Counted from the first letter of the stretch, positions 43,917-52,689 are shown. The stretch is DNA of 64,000 bases from Oligoflexia bacterium (GCA_028277945.1 JANQFH010000013.1:50761-114760); one strand, 5' to 3'. Notes: generated by a model from the sequence alone, not told the origin. Numbers and translations: made by a program.

Positions 43917-44561
43917 CTACGAGGCTTTCTTTGCCTTTTGCACCACGAGGTAACCACCGCGGGCACCAGGAAGAGCGCCTTGAATGTAGAGGAGGTTCTC
44001 CTCGGGTTTGACGCTAACGACACGGAGATTTTGCACGGTCACACGTCTATTGCCCATCTGGCCAGGCATCTTTTTGCCTTTGATGGTGTGTTCTGGAAAA
44101 CAACAACCAATGGAACCGCCGTGGCGGAAATACTCATGCGTGCCGTGGGTCGCTGGAAAGCCGGAAAAACCATGCCGTTTCATCACGCCGGCAAACCCCT
44201 TACCCTTACTGACGCCGGTAACATCAACGTGATCATCGGTCTTAAAGCAGTCCAGCCCGACCTGCTCTCCTGGCTTCATAGCTGCGACACTCTCGGCATC
44301 GACGCGATACTCGCGGAGAAACCGCAGCGGTTCAACTTTAGCCTGTGCAAAGTGGCCTCGTTTAGGTTTGTTGAGCGATTTCTCAGCAACCTTATCAAAA
44401 CCAATCTGCACAGCATCATAGCCATCTGTTGCCGCTTTTTTTACTTGGGTCACAAAACAGGGGCCAGCCTCAACCACGGTAACAGGGATACGATTGCCCT
44501 CACCATCGTAGAGGTGCTGCATACCGAGTTTCTTTCCTAGTAATCCAACAGAGGTGCTCAT
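43917..44561 (-). CDS. rplC: 50S ribosomal protein L3, isolated gene
   Basis: L3 is an essential early-assembly protein of the large ribosomal subunit. The 214-residue protein starts GLLGKKLGMQHLYDGEGNRIPVTVVEAGPC and ends with the L3 signature KGKKMPGQMGNRRVTVQNLRVV. The central loop reads GSIGCCFPEH, so the glutamine methylated in E. coli L3 (GSIGQ) is Cys here. rplC is normally second in the S10 operon, between rpsJ and rplD. Here it stands alone between a HEAT-protein gene and a PilZ gene. AAGGT lies at the ATG. No fragment of rpsJ, rplD or rplW is adjacent. Confidence 0.95.
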   Translation of the reverse strand: MSTSVGLLGKKLGMQHLYDGEGNRIPVTVVEAGPCFVTQVKKAATDGYDAVQIGFDKVAEKSLNKPKRGHFAQAKVEPLRFLREYRVDAESVAAMKPGEQVGLDCFKTDDHVDVTGVSKGKGFAGVMKRHGFSGFPATHGTHEYFRHGGSIGCCFPEHTIKGKKMPGQMGNRRVTVQNLRVVSVKPEENLLYIQGALPGARGGYLVVQKAKKAS

Positions 44562-44584
44562 ACCTTGTACCTAGCCGGAGCTAA

Positions 44585-44610
44585 TTAATGGAAATCGTGG
44601 AACAAGTCAA
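44585..44610 (-). promoter_or_regulatory. Possible rplC promoter
   Basis: On the minus strand TTGACT (44610-44605) is followed after 15-17 bases by AT-rich ATTAAT/TTAATT. The -35 box is good but the -10 box is poor, so this is only a candidate for the separate promoter that an isolated rplC would need. Confidence 0.25.
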
Positions 44611-44634
44611 GGCAATTGCCAAAGAGGTCCTGTC

Positions 44635-45045
44635 TTAGAGCTCACCAGCCTCAATCTCTTGTTGGCGCATGCGCACATGCCGGTTTTCAATGCGGCCTAT
44701 CACCCGCATCGCCTGGCTAACGTTGAGGTATTGATCAAGAAGAAAGCGGTTTGCCGCGGTAATCTCGGTGAAAGCCACACCAAACCCTCCTGGAAAACGG
44801 CTATCGGCAGAAGCCGACCGTTGCCAGCAGACAATGCCCTTACCCGCGACCCAGCTGTCGAGCTCTTTGAGATAGAAGCGAAAACGCACACTTTGGCCTA
44901 CCTCCAAGCCATCGCCACCACGAAGAAACATGCCGCCCAGGCTTAAATTGAGAATCTCAGCCCAGGGCACAGGTGTCGGTGGCAGAAACTGCACGACGTT
45001 CTTTAACAAGACGCGGGTGACCTGACGTTTTTCAATATCGAGCAT
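44635..45045 (-). CDS. PilZ-domain c-di-GMP receptor
   Basis: This is a single-domain PilZ protein (136 residues). The two cyclic-di-GMP binding motifs are visible: RxxxR as RQVTR near residue 9, and (D/N)xSxxG as NLSLGG near residue 34. The remaining beta-barrel pattern follows (VRFRFYLKELDSWVAGKGIVCWQR, GFGVAFTEI). The ATG at 45045 is used; TTG 45051 is possible. In this group of bacteria such proteins tune motility or pilus function, so the pilin and CpaF genes 2 kb away may be relevant. Confidence 0.82.
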   Translation of the reverse strand: MLDIEKRQVTRVLLKNVVQFLPPTPVPWAEILNLSLGGMFLRGGDGLEVGQSVRFRFYLKELDSWVAGKGIVCWQRSASADSRFPGGFGVAFTEITAANRFLLDQYLNVSQAMRVIGRIENRHVRMRQQEIEAGEL

Positions 45046-45207
45046 CACCAACTATAAAAAGCAAAGACCATTCCAGAATCAATAGCAAAAATTACTTAAT
45101 ATTATTAATTAGTTAAATTTCTAACGCGAATCCAAAGCGAGCAGAAAATCGACGCTGCCACGGTCGAGTCTGCACTTTTTACAAACCTGCACTACTTCAT
45201 TAAAATC

Positions 45208-45236
45208 ATGACCTTAGTAATTTTTCACCGTATAAT
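45208..45236 (+). promoter_or_regulatory. Promoter of the carboxylase operon
   Basis: ATGACC (45208-45213), a 17-base spacer, and a perfect TATAAT (45231-45236) lie 35 bases before the pccB ATG. AGAGG stands just before the ATG. The upstream 100 bases are AT-rich. Confidence 0.6.
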
Positions 45237-45271
45237 GCCGCCCATTCTAAACCGATCTCCATAAGAGGCCG

Positions 45272-46819
45272 ATGTCAACAAATAATATAGATAAATTACA
45301 GCAACTTAACGTTGAAGCGGGCGAGGCTGGTGGTAAAGAGCGTACCCGCCGTCAACGGGCCAAGGGCAAACAGACCGCCCGTGAACGCCTTGAGGCTTTG
45401 GTCGATCCGGGCTCCTTCATCGAGTTTGACCGCCTCGCCGTGCATGACTGCTACGACTTCACGATGCAAGAGCGTCGTATCCGTACGGACGGCGTTATCT
45501 GCGGCACGGGTCGCATTGATGGTCGCCAGGTTGCGCTGTTCTCGCAAGATGCAACGATCTTTGGTGGCTCACTCAGCCATCGCCACGCTGCCAAGATCTG
45601 CAAAGTCATGGACTTTGCCCAAAACAACGGCATCCCCATCATTGGCCTCAACGAGTCTGGAGGCGCGAGGATTCAAGAGGGCGTTCGCAGCCTCGCTGGC
45701 TATGCCGACATCTTTCTACGCAACACCCTACTCTCTGGAATGGTGCCGCAGATATCTGCGGTGCTGGGCCCTTGCGCCGGTGGCGCTGTCTATTCACCCG
45801 CAATCACCGATTTTGTCTTTATGGTTGCACAACAGAGCTACATGTTTGTTACGGGTCCTGAGGTCGTCTCCACCGTCACCCATGAAAGCGTTACCATGGA
45901 AGAGCTTGGTGGTGCCGCCGTTCACAACAGTCAGAGCGGTGTAGCGCACTTCACCTGTAGGGATGAAGAAAACCTCTTCACCTCACTGCGCGCACTCCTA
46001 AGTTTTCTTCCGGCCAATTACATGGAGAAACCGCCAAGCCGTCCCTGTAACGATCCGCCCGAGCGGCAGGTTCCTGAGCTAGATCAGCTCGTACCTGAAA
46101 ATCCCCACAAACCCTACGACATCAAGAGACTCATTCTTGCAACCGTAGATCAAGGAGAGTTCTTAGAGGTACAGCCCGACTACGCGCAAAACATCGTTAT
46201 GGGCTTTGCTCGCTACGACGGAATGGTCGTTGGCATCGTTGCCAATCAGCCCATGGTTCTTGCCGGCTGTTTGGATATCAACGCCTCTTTGAAAGCAGCA
46301 CGATTTGTTCGCTTTCTTGACTGCTTCAACATCCCTATCTTAACTCTCGTGGATGTACCTGGCTTCCTACCCGGAGTCGATCAAGAACACCACGGCATCA
46401 TACGAAACGGGGCAAAACTCCTCTACGCCTATGCCGAAGCTACCGTACCAAAGATCACCCTGATCACACGCAAGGCGTACGGCGGTGCCTATGATGTTAT
46501 GTGCAGCAAGCACATCCGGGCTGATGTCAACATGGCTTTCCCAACTGCTGAAATTGCCGTCATGGGACCAGAAGGAGCCGTCAACATCATTTTTCGTGAG
46601 GAGTTGAAGAAAGCAGCAGATCCGGAAAAACGTCGTGCGGAACTGGTAAAGGATTACCGCGACAAATTTGCCAACCCGTTCGTCGCTGCTGAACTCGGTT
46701 ACGTAGATGAAATCATCTTACCGCACGACAGCCGCAGCAAAATAGTCCAGTGGCTCAAAATACTCCAAGGCAAAAGGCAGAGCAACCCGCCTAAAAAACA
46801 TGGCAACATTCCACTGTAG
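45272..46819 (+). CDS. pccB: Acyl-CoA carboxylase carboxyltransferase, propionyl-CoA type
   Basis: This subunit transfers carboxyl from carboxybiotin to an acyl-CoA, probably propionyl-CoA, giving methylmalonyl-CoA. The 515-residue protein has the crotonase-like N- and C-halves, with oxyanion glycines in GGARIQEGV and GPCAGGAVYSPA, and KAYGGAYDVMCSKH near residue 403-416. Asp408 occupies the position that, in actinobacterial AccD/PccB, favours propionyl- over acetyl-CoA. It starts an operon with biotin carboxylase and biotin carrier protein. Confidence 0.92.
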   Translation: MSTNNIDKLQQLNVEAGEAGGKERTRRQRAKGKQTARERLEALVDPGSFIEFDRLAVHDCYDFTMQERRIRTDGVICGTGRIDGRQVALFSQDATIFGGSLSHRHAAKICKVMDFAQNNGIPIIGLNESGGARIQEGVRSLAGYADIFLRNTLLSGMVPQISAVLGPCAGGAVYSPAITDFVFMVAQQSYMFVTGPEVVSTVTHESVTMEELGGAAVHNSQSGVAHFTCRDEENLFTSLRALLSFLPANYMEKPPSRPCNDPPERQVPELDQLVPENPHKPYDIKRLILATVDQGEFLEVQPDYAQNIVMGFARYDGMVVGIVANQPMVLAGCLDINASLKAARFVRFLDCFNIPILTLVDVPGFLPGVDQEHHGIIRNGAKLLYAYAEATVPKITLITRKAYGGAYDVMCSKHIRADVNMAFPTAEIAVMGPEGAVNIIFREELKKAADPEKRRAELVKDYRDKFANPFVAAELGYVDEIILPHDSRSKIVQWLKILQGKRQSNPPKKHGNIPL

Positions 46820-46830
46820 GGTACGGGGCT

Positions 46831-48345
46831 GTGAAAATTAAAAAACTGCTCATAGCCAATCGCGGCGAAATCGCCGTGAGAATCCTCCGCAGCTGCAGAG
46901 ATCTTGGCATTTCGACCGTGGCAATCTATTCGGACTGTGACAAAACTGCCCCACATCTGCTCTTTGCTGATGAGGTCCATGCCATTGGTGGCAAGACAGC
47001 TGCAGAGAGCTATCTGAATATAGACAAGATCCTTACAGCGGCCAAGCAGTCAGGCGCCAATGCCATCCATCCAGGATATGGCTTTCTCGCTGAGAACGCA
47101 GAATTTGCGCAACAGTGTGCCGCAGCAAACGTTCTCTTCATAGGACCAGACGCCAAGGTCATTGCCGCTATGGGAGACAAACTCAATTCTAGAGAGCTGG
47201 CGCAGCAAGCAGGACTACCGGTTATTCCCGGTTCTCCTCGCCTTGATAAGGATAGTGCCGCCAAACCCTATCTGCAGAAGCTCGGATTCCCCCTGCTTGT
47301 AAAGTGTAGCGCTGGTGGCGGTGGTCATGGTATGCGGCTTGTTCGCCAGCAGCAGGACTTTGCTCAGGCCATCAAGCTGACACGTGCCGAGGGTATCAGC
47401 GCTTTTGGCGACGGGGCTGTCTACCTTGAAAAGGCGTTGCAAAACCCACAACACATTGAAGTGCAGATTTTTGGGTGTAGTAATGGCCAAGCTGTGCACC
47501 TTTTTAGCCGCGCCTGCAGCTTACAACGCCGGTTTCAAAAAATCGTTGAGGAAGCGCCGGCTCCAAGTGTTGCAGATAAAACTCTCATCGCCATGCAAGC
47601 CGATGCCGTAAAGCTCGCAACCCATATTGGCTATACGGGCGCAGGCACCGTAGAGTTTCTCGTTGATGAACAAGGAAGGTACTACTTTCTGGAAATGAAT
47701 ACTCGCCTACAAGTAGAACACACCGTAACCGAGATGGTTCTCGGTATTGACCTGGTGGCACTACAGATTGAGTTTGCCGCCGGCAACAGGCTCACCTCCC
47801 GGATCATTGAGCTGCTCAAAAGCAACAACCGCCAACCACAACCACGTGGCCATGCTATCGAGTGCCGTCTTTATGCTGAAGATCCGCTCAACGATTTTAT
47901 GCCCTCACCCGGTAAAGTCATCAAAGCACGCCTACCCAGCGGACCTGGGGTGCGTGTCGATAGCGGTATTGTCTCTGGCACGGAGGTACCACACTTCTAC
48001 GATCCTATCATGGCAAAGATCATCACTTGGGGCGAGGATCGAGAGCAGGCTCGTTGCCGTATGCTGCGTGCCTTACAAGAAACTACCGTCGTAGGCACCC
48101 ATACCAACCTCAACTTTCTACAGACCGTCCTAGAGAGCGAAGAGTTCAAACGTGGCGATTATAGAACCACGACCATTGAGTCAGCACAGATGGTAAAACA
48201 GTTACAGAGAAAGATAGCCGGCCTGGAACCAATCGCGCTCTGTGCTGCTGCCGTAGGCTTTTTGGAGAGCTCTCAAACCACTGTCGCATCCGGAGAGCCG
48301 CTATCTCCATGGCAACTAGATTTGCGGACTAAAGAGAACCCATGA
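46831..48345 (+). CDS. Biotin carboxylase subunit
   Basis: This is an ATP-grasp biotin carboxylase. It begins KIKKLLIANRGEIAVRILRSCRDLGI from a GTG start, with HPGYGFLAENAEFA, the glycine-rich KCSAGGGGHGMRLV, the metal site EFLVDEQGRYYFLEMNTRLQVEHTVTE, and the C-terminal domain to about residue 450. It carries no biotin domain, which is instead the separate gene overlapping its stop by four bases (ATGA). The split arrangement is like acetyl-CoA carboxylase, but the neighbour is the pccB-type transferase. Confidence 0.92.
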   Translation: MKIKKLLIANRGEIAVRILRSCRDLGISTVAIYSDCDKTAPHLLFADEVHAIGGKTAAESYLNIDKILTAAKQSGANAIHPGYGFLAENAEFAQQCAAANVLFIGPDAKVIAAMGDKLNSRELAQQAGLPVIPGSPRLDKDSAAKPYLQKLGFPLLVKCSAGGGGHGMRLVRQQQDFAQAIKLTRAEGISAFGDGAVYLEKALQNPQHIEVQIFGCSNGQAVHLFSRACSLQRRFQKIVEEAPAPSVADKTLIAMQADAVKLATHIGYTGAGTVEFLVDEQGRYYFLEMNTRLQVEHTVTEMVLGIDLVALQIEFAAGNRLTSRIIELLKSNNRQPQPRGHAIECRLYAEDPLNDFMPSPGKVIKARLPSGPGVRVDSGIVSGTEVPHFYDPIMAKIITWGEDREQARCRMLRALQETTVVGTHTNLNFLQTVLESEEFKRGDYRTTTIESAQMVKQLQRKIAGLEPIALCAAAVGFLESSQTTVASGEPLSPWQLDLRTKENP

Positions 48346-48863
48346 AACTCTACATCAAAAACCAGGAGCGGCACGTTGAGTGTAAGCTAACAAAAACTCA
48401 AGACAAGATCTGCTGCCAATTCGACAACCGTGTTTGGGATTTGCGCACGCAAATTCTCAGCCAGGGAGAAAAACAGGGCCACTTCCTGATGATACGTGAC
48501 CAGACGATAACAGAAGTGCTCTGGCAGGCGCGCAACTGCCAACAACTCGACGTCTACGTTGGCGGCCAGCACTTCTGTTTTGAACGCACACTCTTTCCCA
48601 CTGGCTCAATGCCGACACAACAACACCAGGGAGTTCGTGCCAAGGAGGTGCGAACGGTAATGCCTGGAAAGATTTTAGAAACAATGGTAAAAGCCGGAGA
48701 CCGGGTGGACAGAGATCAAACTCTATTGATCATAGAGGCGATGAAGATGGAAAATGAGATCAAAGCACCTGTAGGCGGCATGGTAAAGCAACTCCATGTT
48801 GCAGCCGGACAATCGGTAGAGGCCCAGACCTTGCTATTACGTATAGAAGAGCCGACAACATGA
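48342..48863 (+). CDS. Biotin carboxyl carrier protein
   Basis: The C-terminal half (about 105-170) is a biotinyl domain: VMPGKILETMVKAGDRV, then IIEAMKMENEIKAPVGG, with Lys135 as the biotin site. The N-terminal 90 residues have no recognised function and may dock to the carboxylase. It is flanked by ATGA overlaps with the biotin carboxylase upstream and yicC downstream, which shows tight coupling. Together with PccB and the carboxylase it makes a three-polypeptide propionyl-CoA carboxylase. Confidence 0.92.
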   Translation: MKLYIKNQERHVECKLTKTQDKICCQFDNRVWDLRTQILSQGEKQGHFLMIRDQTITEVLWQARNCQQLDVYVGGQHFCFERTLFPTGSMPTQQHQGVRAKEVRTVMPGKILETMVKAGDRVDRDQTLLIIEAMKMENEIKAPVGGMVKQLHVAAGQSVEAQTLLLRIEEPTT

Positions 48864-49732
48864 GCCGCAGCATGACAGGATATGGTCGTGCTGAAAAGAC
48901 CGACGCCAGCCGACAGTACGTTGTTGAGGTCAAGGCAGTAAACTCCCGTTTTTGTGAAGTCAAGACCCACTGTCCACGAGAATTTTTGCAATGGGATCAG
49001 GAAATCGCTAAAACCGTGCGCCGTCGCTTTCATCGTGGGCGTTTTGACGTCTATGTGCAGATACTGCAAGAACCTGGACAAGAGCCATCTCTCAACCTAG
49101 ATAAAATAGCTGCTAAACACTATTACAAGCTTTGCCAGACTCTCAAAGAGAGGTTGAACATCACCGAGGAGATTAGGTTGGAACACCTTTTCCAGTTCAA
49201 GGATATCTTTGTACAGGCAAAAACAAACCAAGAGGAGCTCTGGCATCATGTCCGCGGCGTATTGGAGAGTGCGCTGAGCCGACTTGAGGAGATGAGTCGT
49301 GCTGAAGGGGCGATACTCCTGGAGGATATTACAAAACGCCATGGCTCCATCGTCAAACTGTTAGAGGCCATCGATAAGATACACCACAAGTCTGTGCAGC
49401 AGATTACCTCCCGACTGCAGCAACGGATCGAAAAGCTGCTGGGTGACAAACGCCTAGATCAAGAACGCTTAGAACAAGAGGTGGCCCTACTGGCAGACAG
49501 GTCGGATATTACCGAAGAGATTGTCCGACTAAAGGCACACCTTGCAAAAATAAACAAAATCCTAAACAAGCAAGGCCCGGTGGGACGAGAGCTGGATTTT
49601 GTTATCCAGGAGCTCCATCGCGAGACCAACACCATAGGCCAGAAGGCACAGGACTACGGTCTTGCTGACAGTGTTATCCAAATCAAGTCGGAAATAGAAA
49701 AGATTCGTGAGCAGGTGCAAAATCTTGAGTGA
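48860..49732 (+). CDS. yicC: YicC/YloC family endoribonuclease
   Basis: This conserved bacterial protein has been shown in other species to be an RNase acting on small RNAs. The N-terminus MSRSMTGYGRAEK and the C-terminal QGPVGRELDFVIQELHRETNTIGQKAQD block are family signatures, and the middle is a long helical region. The length of 290 residues is normal. yicC-gmk-rpoZ is the common proteobacterial order, here fused to the end of the carboxylase operon by a four-base overlap. Confidence 0.93.
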   Translation: MSRSMTGYGRAEKTDASRQYVVEVKAVNSRFCEVKTHCPREFLQWDQEIAKTVRRRFHRGRFDVYVQILQEPGQEPSLNLDKIAAKHYYKLCQTLKERLNITEEIRLEHLFQFKDIFVQAKTNQEELWHHVRGVLESALSRLEEMSRAEGAILLEDITKRHGSIVKLLEAIDKIHHKSVQQITSRLQQRIEKLLGDKRLDQERLEQEVALLADRSDITEEIVRLKAHLAKINKILNKQGPVGRELDFVIQELHRETNTIGQKAQDYGLADSVIQIKSEIEKIREQVQNLE

Positions 49733-50348
49733 GGCAACACCACAAGGACACTGTTTTATTGTCTCCGCCCCCTCTGGATCGGGTAAGACCACCCTCATCC
49801 ATCAGGTCCTCGATCAGCTGCCGGGCATTGAATTTATCGTCTCTTACACAACGCGTCCGCCACGGGCCGGAGAGCAACCAGGGAAGGACTATCACTTTAT
49901 CGATGCCACCACCTTTGAAGAGATGCACAAAGACGGTGCCTTCATGGAAACCGCCACAGTACACCAACACAGCTACGGCACCCCGAGCCGCGATGTCACC
50001 GACAAACTCGGCAAAGGCATTGATATCATTCTAGAAATAGATGTGCAGGGGGCCCAACAGATCCGCCAACAGCTTCCAGAAGCAACGCTTATCTTTATCC
50101 TACCCTCATCTCCCGAGGTGCTGCGTCGTCGGCTTAGCAACCGTCGCCAGGACTCACCCGAGGAGATTGATCGGCGTATGCGTACGGCCATAGAGGAGAT
50201 CAAACAGATCAAGGCGTATGCCTATTTGGTCATCAATGACGATTTGGCTACTGCCGCAGACCAGTTGCAAGCAATTATTGTTGCGAAACGTTGCCAATTG
50301 AAGTATAGCGAGCCTCTTATCAACCTTTGGCAAAAAGCCCTGAGGTAA
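49725..50348 (+). CDS. gmk: Guanylate kinase
   Basis: This enzyme phosphorylates GMP to GDP. It has the P-loop [30 protein letters not shown] for GMP binding, and the lid-region [16 protein letters not shown]. Two starts are possible: GTG 49707 and TTG 49725. The TTG is preferred because AGGTG lies upstream at a good distance and the protein then begins seven residues before the [11 protein letters not shown] strand, as in other Gmk proteins. It overlaps the end of yicC. Confidence 0.93.
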   Translation: MSEATPQGHCFIVSAPSGSGKTTLIHQVLDQLPGIEFIVSYTTRPPRAGEQPGKDYHFIDATTFEEMHKDGAFMETATVHQHSYGTPSRDVTDKLGKGIDIILEIDVQGAQQIRQQLPEATLIFILPSSPEVLRRRLSNRRQDSPEEIDRRMRTAIEEIKQIKAYAYLVINDDLATAADQLQAIIVAKRCQLKYSEPLINLWQKALR

Positions 50349-50355
50349 AGGAGCT

Positions 50356-50577
50356 ATGGCACGCATTACCGTTGAAGATTGCCTAAACAATGTCGAAAAT
50401 CGTTTTGCCCTCGTCCATCTTGCGGCACAACGTAGCCGTCAGATCCTCAAAGGCTCAAGCCCTTTGGTAAATTGTCGGAACAAATACATCGTCACGTCCT
50501 TACGCGAGATTGCCGACGAAAAGGTCATCTTTGAACCTGAAGGGCAAACAGCCGACAGCGAAGCAAAGAACGACTAA
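50356..50577 (+). CDS. rpoZ: RNA polymerase omega subunit
   Basis: The 73-residue protein starts [20 protein letters not shown] and contains AAQRSRQI and [13 protein letters not shown] (SLREIADEK) omega motifs. It lies eight bases after gmk and ends the operon. The next 199 bases contain no gene but a large hairpin element. Confidence 0.95.
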   Translation: MARITVEDCLNNVENRFALVHLAAQRSRQILKGSSPLVNCRNKYIVTSLREIADEKVIFEPEGQTADSEAKND

Positions 50578-50636
50578 CCCTATCGGTAGACGTTAGAGCT
50601 TAGCCGTTATTAATCACGAAAGGCGTCATTCCAGCC

Positions 50637-50757
50637 GCAACGTGCAGGTTCTTGCAGATCAAGGCGGGGACACTCAGACGGACCGCAGCGTACTATAAAG
50701 TACGTGAGGACCCGGATGAGTGGACCCAACGCAGAGATGCGAGAATCTGCACGTTGC
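50637..50757. repeat. 121-base rod-like hairpin element with tandem G-A steps
   Basis: Outer arms 50637-50656 and 50738-50757 pair over 20 bases (two G-U). The rod continues: a GA/GA step (50657-50658 with 50736-50737), then two pairs. Further in are GGG/CCC (50666-50668 with 50725-50727), a second GA/GA step (50669-50670 with 50723-50724), and CACTCA/TGAGTG (50671-50676 with 50717-50722). Then come a third GA/GA step (50677-50678 with 50715-50716) and C-G pairs. A terminal hairpin CGTACT-ATAA-AGTACG closes it (50689-50704). No T-run follows on either strand, so it is not a normal terminator. It may be a dispersed REP/MITE-type repeat or a structured RNA. It fills the gap between rpoZ and the convergent TPR gene. 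Confidence 0.65.
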
Positions 50758-50776
50758 TGTCACGAATAACCCAGGT

Positions 50777-52462
50777 CTAACGACGGATCCAGAGACGACG
50801 GCGGGTATTGCCGGTAAGCCCAAGCCGCTGACGCTGCTCGTCAATACCCTGTTGGCGCTCACTAGAGATCGCCTCTTCTGCCTGAAAATGAAATTGCTGT
50901 ACCAGAGTTGCATGCTGACCATCAGGGTATCGTTCTAGGTAGTGGTTGGCGGCACGAATAGTCTCTTCATAATCATTGTGGTTCCTGTAGAAAGCCACCA
51001 GGAGAAACTGAAACTCTGCAGGGTCTTCACTTATCTGCACGCCGCCCTTGTAAGTCTTCGCCGTGGCAAACAAATCACCAGAACTTTCATAATAGCGTGC
51101 CAACCTCTTAATCATGGTGACATTGCCTGGCTCGATCTCTAATGCTTTGTTAACTAAGGCAATCGCCTGGTCCCACTTAGACTCTTGCTCAAAAATCTTG
51201 GCGTGGGCTAAGAGAAAATTGGTGTTGTTTGGTAACAACTCGATGGCCTGTGCTAACCTATTCTTTGCCGCTTGCGAATTTTGGTTATCGAGCTCCAATA
51301 GTGCATGGATATAAAAACCATAGGGATCTTGGCTCTGTGCCAGATAGCGCCGCAAGTAGGCGCGCGCGCTCTCATCATGGCCCTGACTCCAGTGGTAGAC
51401 GGCTTCCGCCCGCAACAGACAAGACGCTTCTGCGGCGTGTTTGCCTAAATAGTCGAGCAAGTTACGTGCTAGAGTTAACTCACTGAGGTTGCCGGTAAAC
51501 GCTGCTCGTCGACTAAAGCTCTCTGCCAATAGACAGGTCGCTTCAAGGTTCTGTGGATAACGGCTTATCTGTGCGGTTAGAGCGCCGATGGCATCTTGGA
51601 TCGCACCCTCTTGATCGCTCCAGACCCATGCCGAGATCATTTTCGGATCCGTGACGGTTGCTGGCTCGAGGTTCAGACGTTTAAGGCCATGCAGGTAGGT
51701 CTCTGCACGGGTAATCGACTGTAGTTTGGCATAGTGTTGCCAACCAAACTGCCCAGCAAAAAACATTGCTGAGATCAGCAGCATTGTCACCAAGAGAATC
51801 TCGACCCGTCGGTATTTGAACTGGCGAAACTTCTGCGCTAGGAATTGACGACGCCGCTTTCTGTTAAGCACTTGGGTCCGACGCTTCTGTGCTGTAGTAA
51901 GATTTTGGAACAGATCTGCAGTACCTGGATAAGCTTCCACCACGTACTCTGCGCCACCACTGGTTAGCAGGTGGTCTCCGGCAGTAATCCTGCCATCCAT
52001 AATCCACTTCCTTAAGGCAACGAGAAAATGAAACGAATAGGTCTGACCACTCTCCCGTGTCACTCGCCACTGCGACACCACCCCCTCAAGTGCTGCCTCT
52101 TCCTTGCTCTCGGCCTCCTCTTGAATCCAGGCGAGCATGCTCTCTTTTGGCGCTGGTGCCGATTGCGGCCCTAGATCTACCTGTGTTGCTTCCTCTCGAT
52201 CCACTTGCGTCGCTTCCACAGGGCACTCAAACTCCTCTGTATCAACAACCCCTAGCAACGGCTGCGCCTGCACAGCACCGACCAGCTCGCAGCCATGCAG
52301 CTGTACTGCACCCGGATAGGCTACATTCAAGCTTTGAGATTGCTGCACCTGGCAGAGGTTGCCACAGCGATCACAGCAGTACATCTCTGTGCCGCCTTGC
52401 ACCACCTCTTGGCGAAGCTCAAAGGTAGCGGAACATAAGTTACATTTAAAACGATAATTCAT
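50777..52462 (-). CDS. Zn-ribbon, GYF_2-like, TPR membrane protein
   Basis: Domains in order: a zinc ribbon (CNLC at 7-10 and CDRCGNLC near 30-37); a linker with the tandem motif EATQVD at 83-88 and 91-96; a GYF_2-like segment (131-186, QWRVTRESGQTYSF, WIMDGRITAGDHLLTSGG); one membrane helix (about 220-240); and an extracytoplasmic TPR array (about 290-520). Proteins with an MJ0042-type zinc ribbon plus TPR are typical of myxobacteria and relatives. TQVD fits the TxxD pattern that FHA domains bind once phosphorylated, so it may be a kinase target. Convergent with rpoZ. The function is not known. Confidence 0.75.
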   Translation of the reverse strand: MNYRFKCNLCSATFELRQEVVQGGTEMYCCDRCGNLCQVQQSQSLNVAYPGAVQLHGCELVGAVQAQPLLGVVDTEEFECPVEATQVDREEATQVDLGPQSAPAPKESMLAWIQEEAESKEEAALEGVVSQWRVTRESGQTYSFHFLVALRKWIMDGRITAGDHLLTSGGAEYVVEAYPGTADLFQNLTTAQKRRTQVLNRKRRRQFLAQKFRQFKYRRVEILLVTMLLISAMFFAGQFGWQHYAKLQSITRAETYLHGLKRLNLEPATVTDPKMISAWVWSDQEGAIQDAIGALTAQISRYPQNLEATCLLAESFSRRAAFTGNLSELTLARNLLDYLGKHAAEASCLLRAEAVYHWSQGHDESARAYLRRYLAQSQDPYGFYIHALLELDNQNSQAAKNRLAQAIELLPNNTNFLLAHAKIFEQESKWDQAIALVNKALEIEPGNVTMIKRLARYYESSGDLFATAKTYKGGVQISEDPAEFQFLLVAFYRNHNDYEETIRAANHYLERYPDGQHATLVQQFHFQAEEAISSERQQGIDEQRQRLGLTGNTRRRLWIRR

Positions 52463-52571
52463 CTGATTTCTATGTTAACATAAAATAGGTTAGCTTTTCT
52501 AGGACCCATTTAAAATATAGCAATGTAAACAAAAGTTACTATTTTACAAAAAAGCAAACATTTCTTTAGGG

Positions 52572-52600
52572 TTGCCAGCCCTTGGCCACAAACATATAAA
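52572..52600 (+). promoter_or_regulatory. Promoter of tRNA-Arg
   Basis: TTGCCA (52572-52577), a 17-base spacer and TATAAA (52595-52600) end 15 bases before the tRNA. Each box matches consensus at five of six positions. Confidence 0.65.
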
Positions 52601-52615
52601 TAGGCCTCTTATCGT

Positions 52616-52689
52616 GCGCCTGTAGCTCAGCTGGATAGAGCAACTGCCTTCTAAGCAGTAGGTCGGGAGTTCAAGTCTCTCCAGGCGCG
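52616..52689 (+). tRNA. tRNA-Arg (anticodon TCT)
   Basis: This 74-base cloverleaf has acceptor arms GCGCCTG (52616-52622) and CAGGCGC (52682-52688), a D arm TAGCTCAGCTGGATAGAGCA, and anticodon stem ACTGC/GCAGT around loop CTTCTAA, giving TCT. The T arm contains GTTCAAGTC. CCA is not encoded. It reads codon AGA. Confidence 0.96.

Noticed and set aside
43938..44540. Long open frame opposite rplC
   Set aside because: It is a mirror of the rplC coding strand with no motif, no ribosome site and atypical composition. L3 on the minus strand is certain.
50637..50757. 4.5S/SRP RNA identity for the rod-like element
   Set aside because: The conserved SRP apical motif (GGTCAGGTCCGGAAGGA) is absent, and the loop is ATAA.
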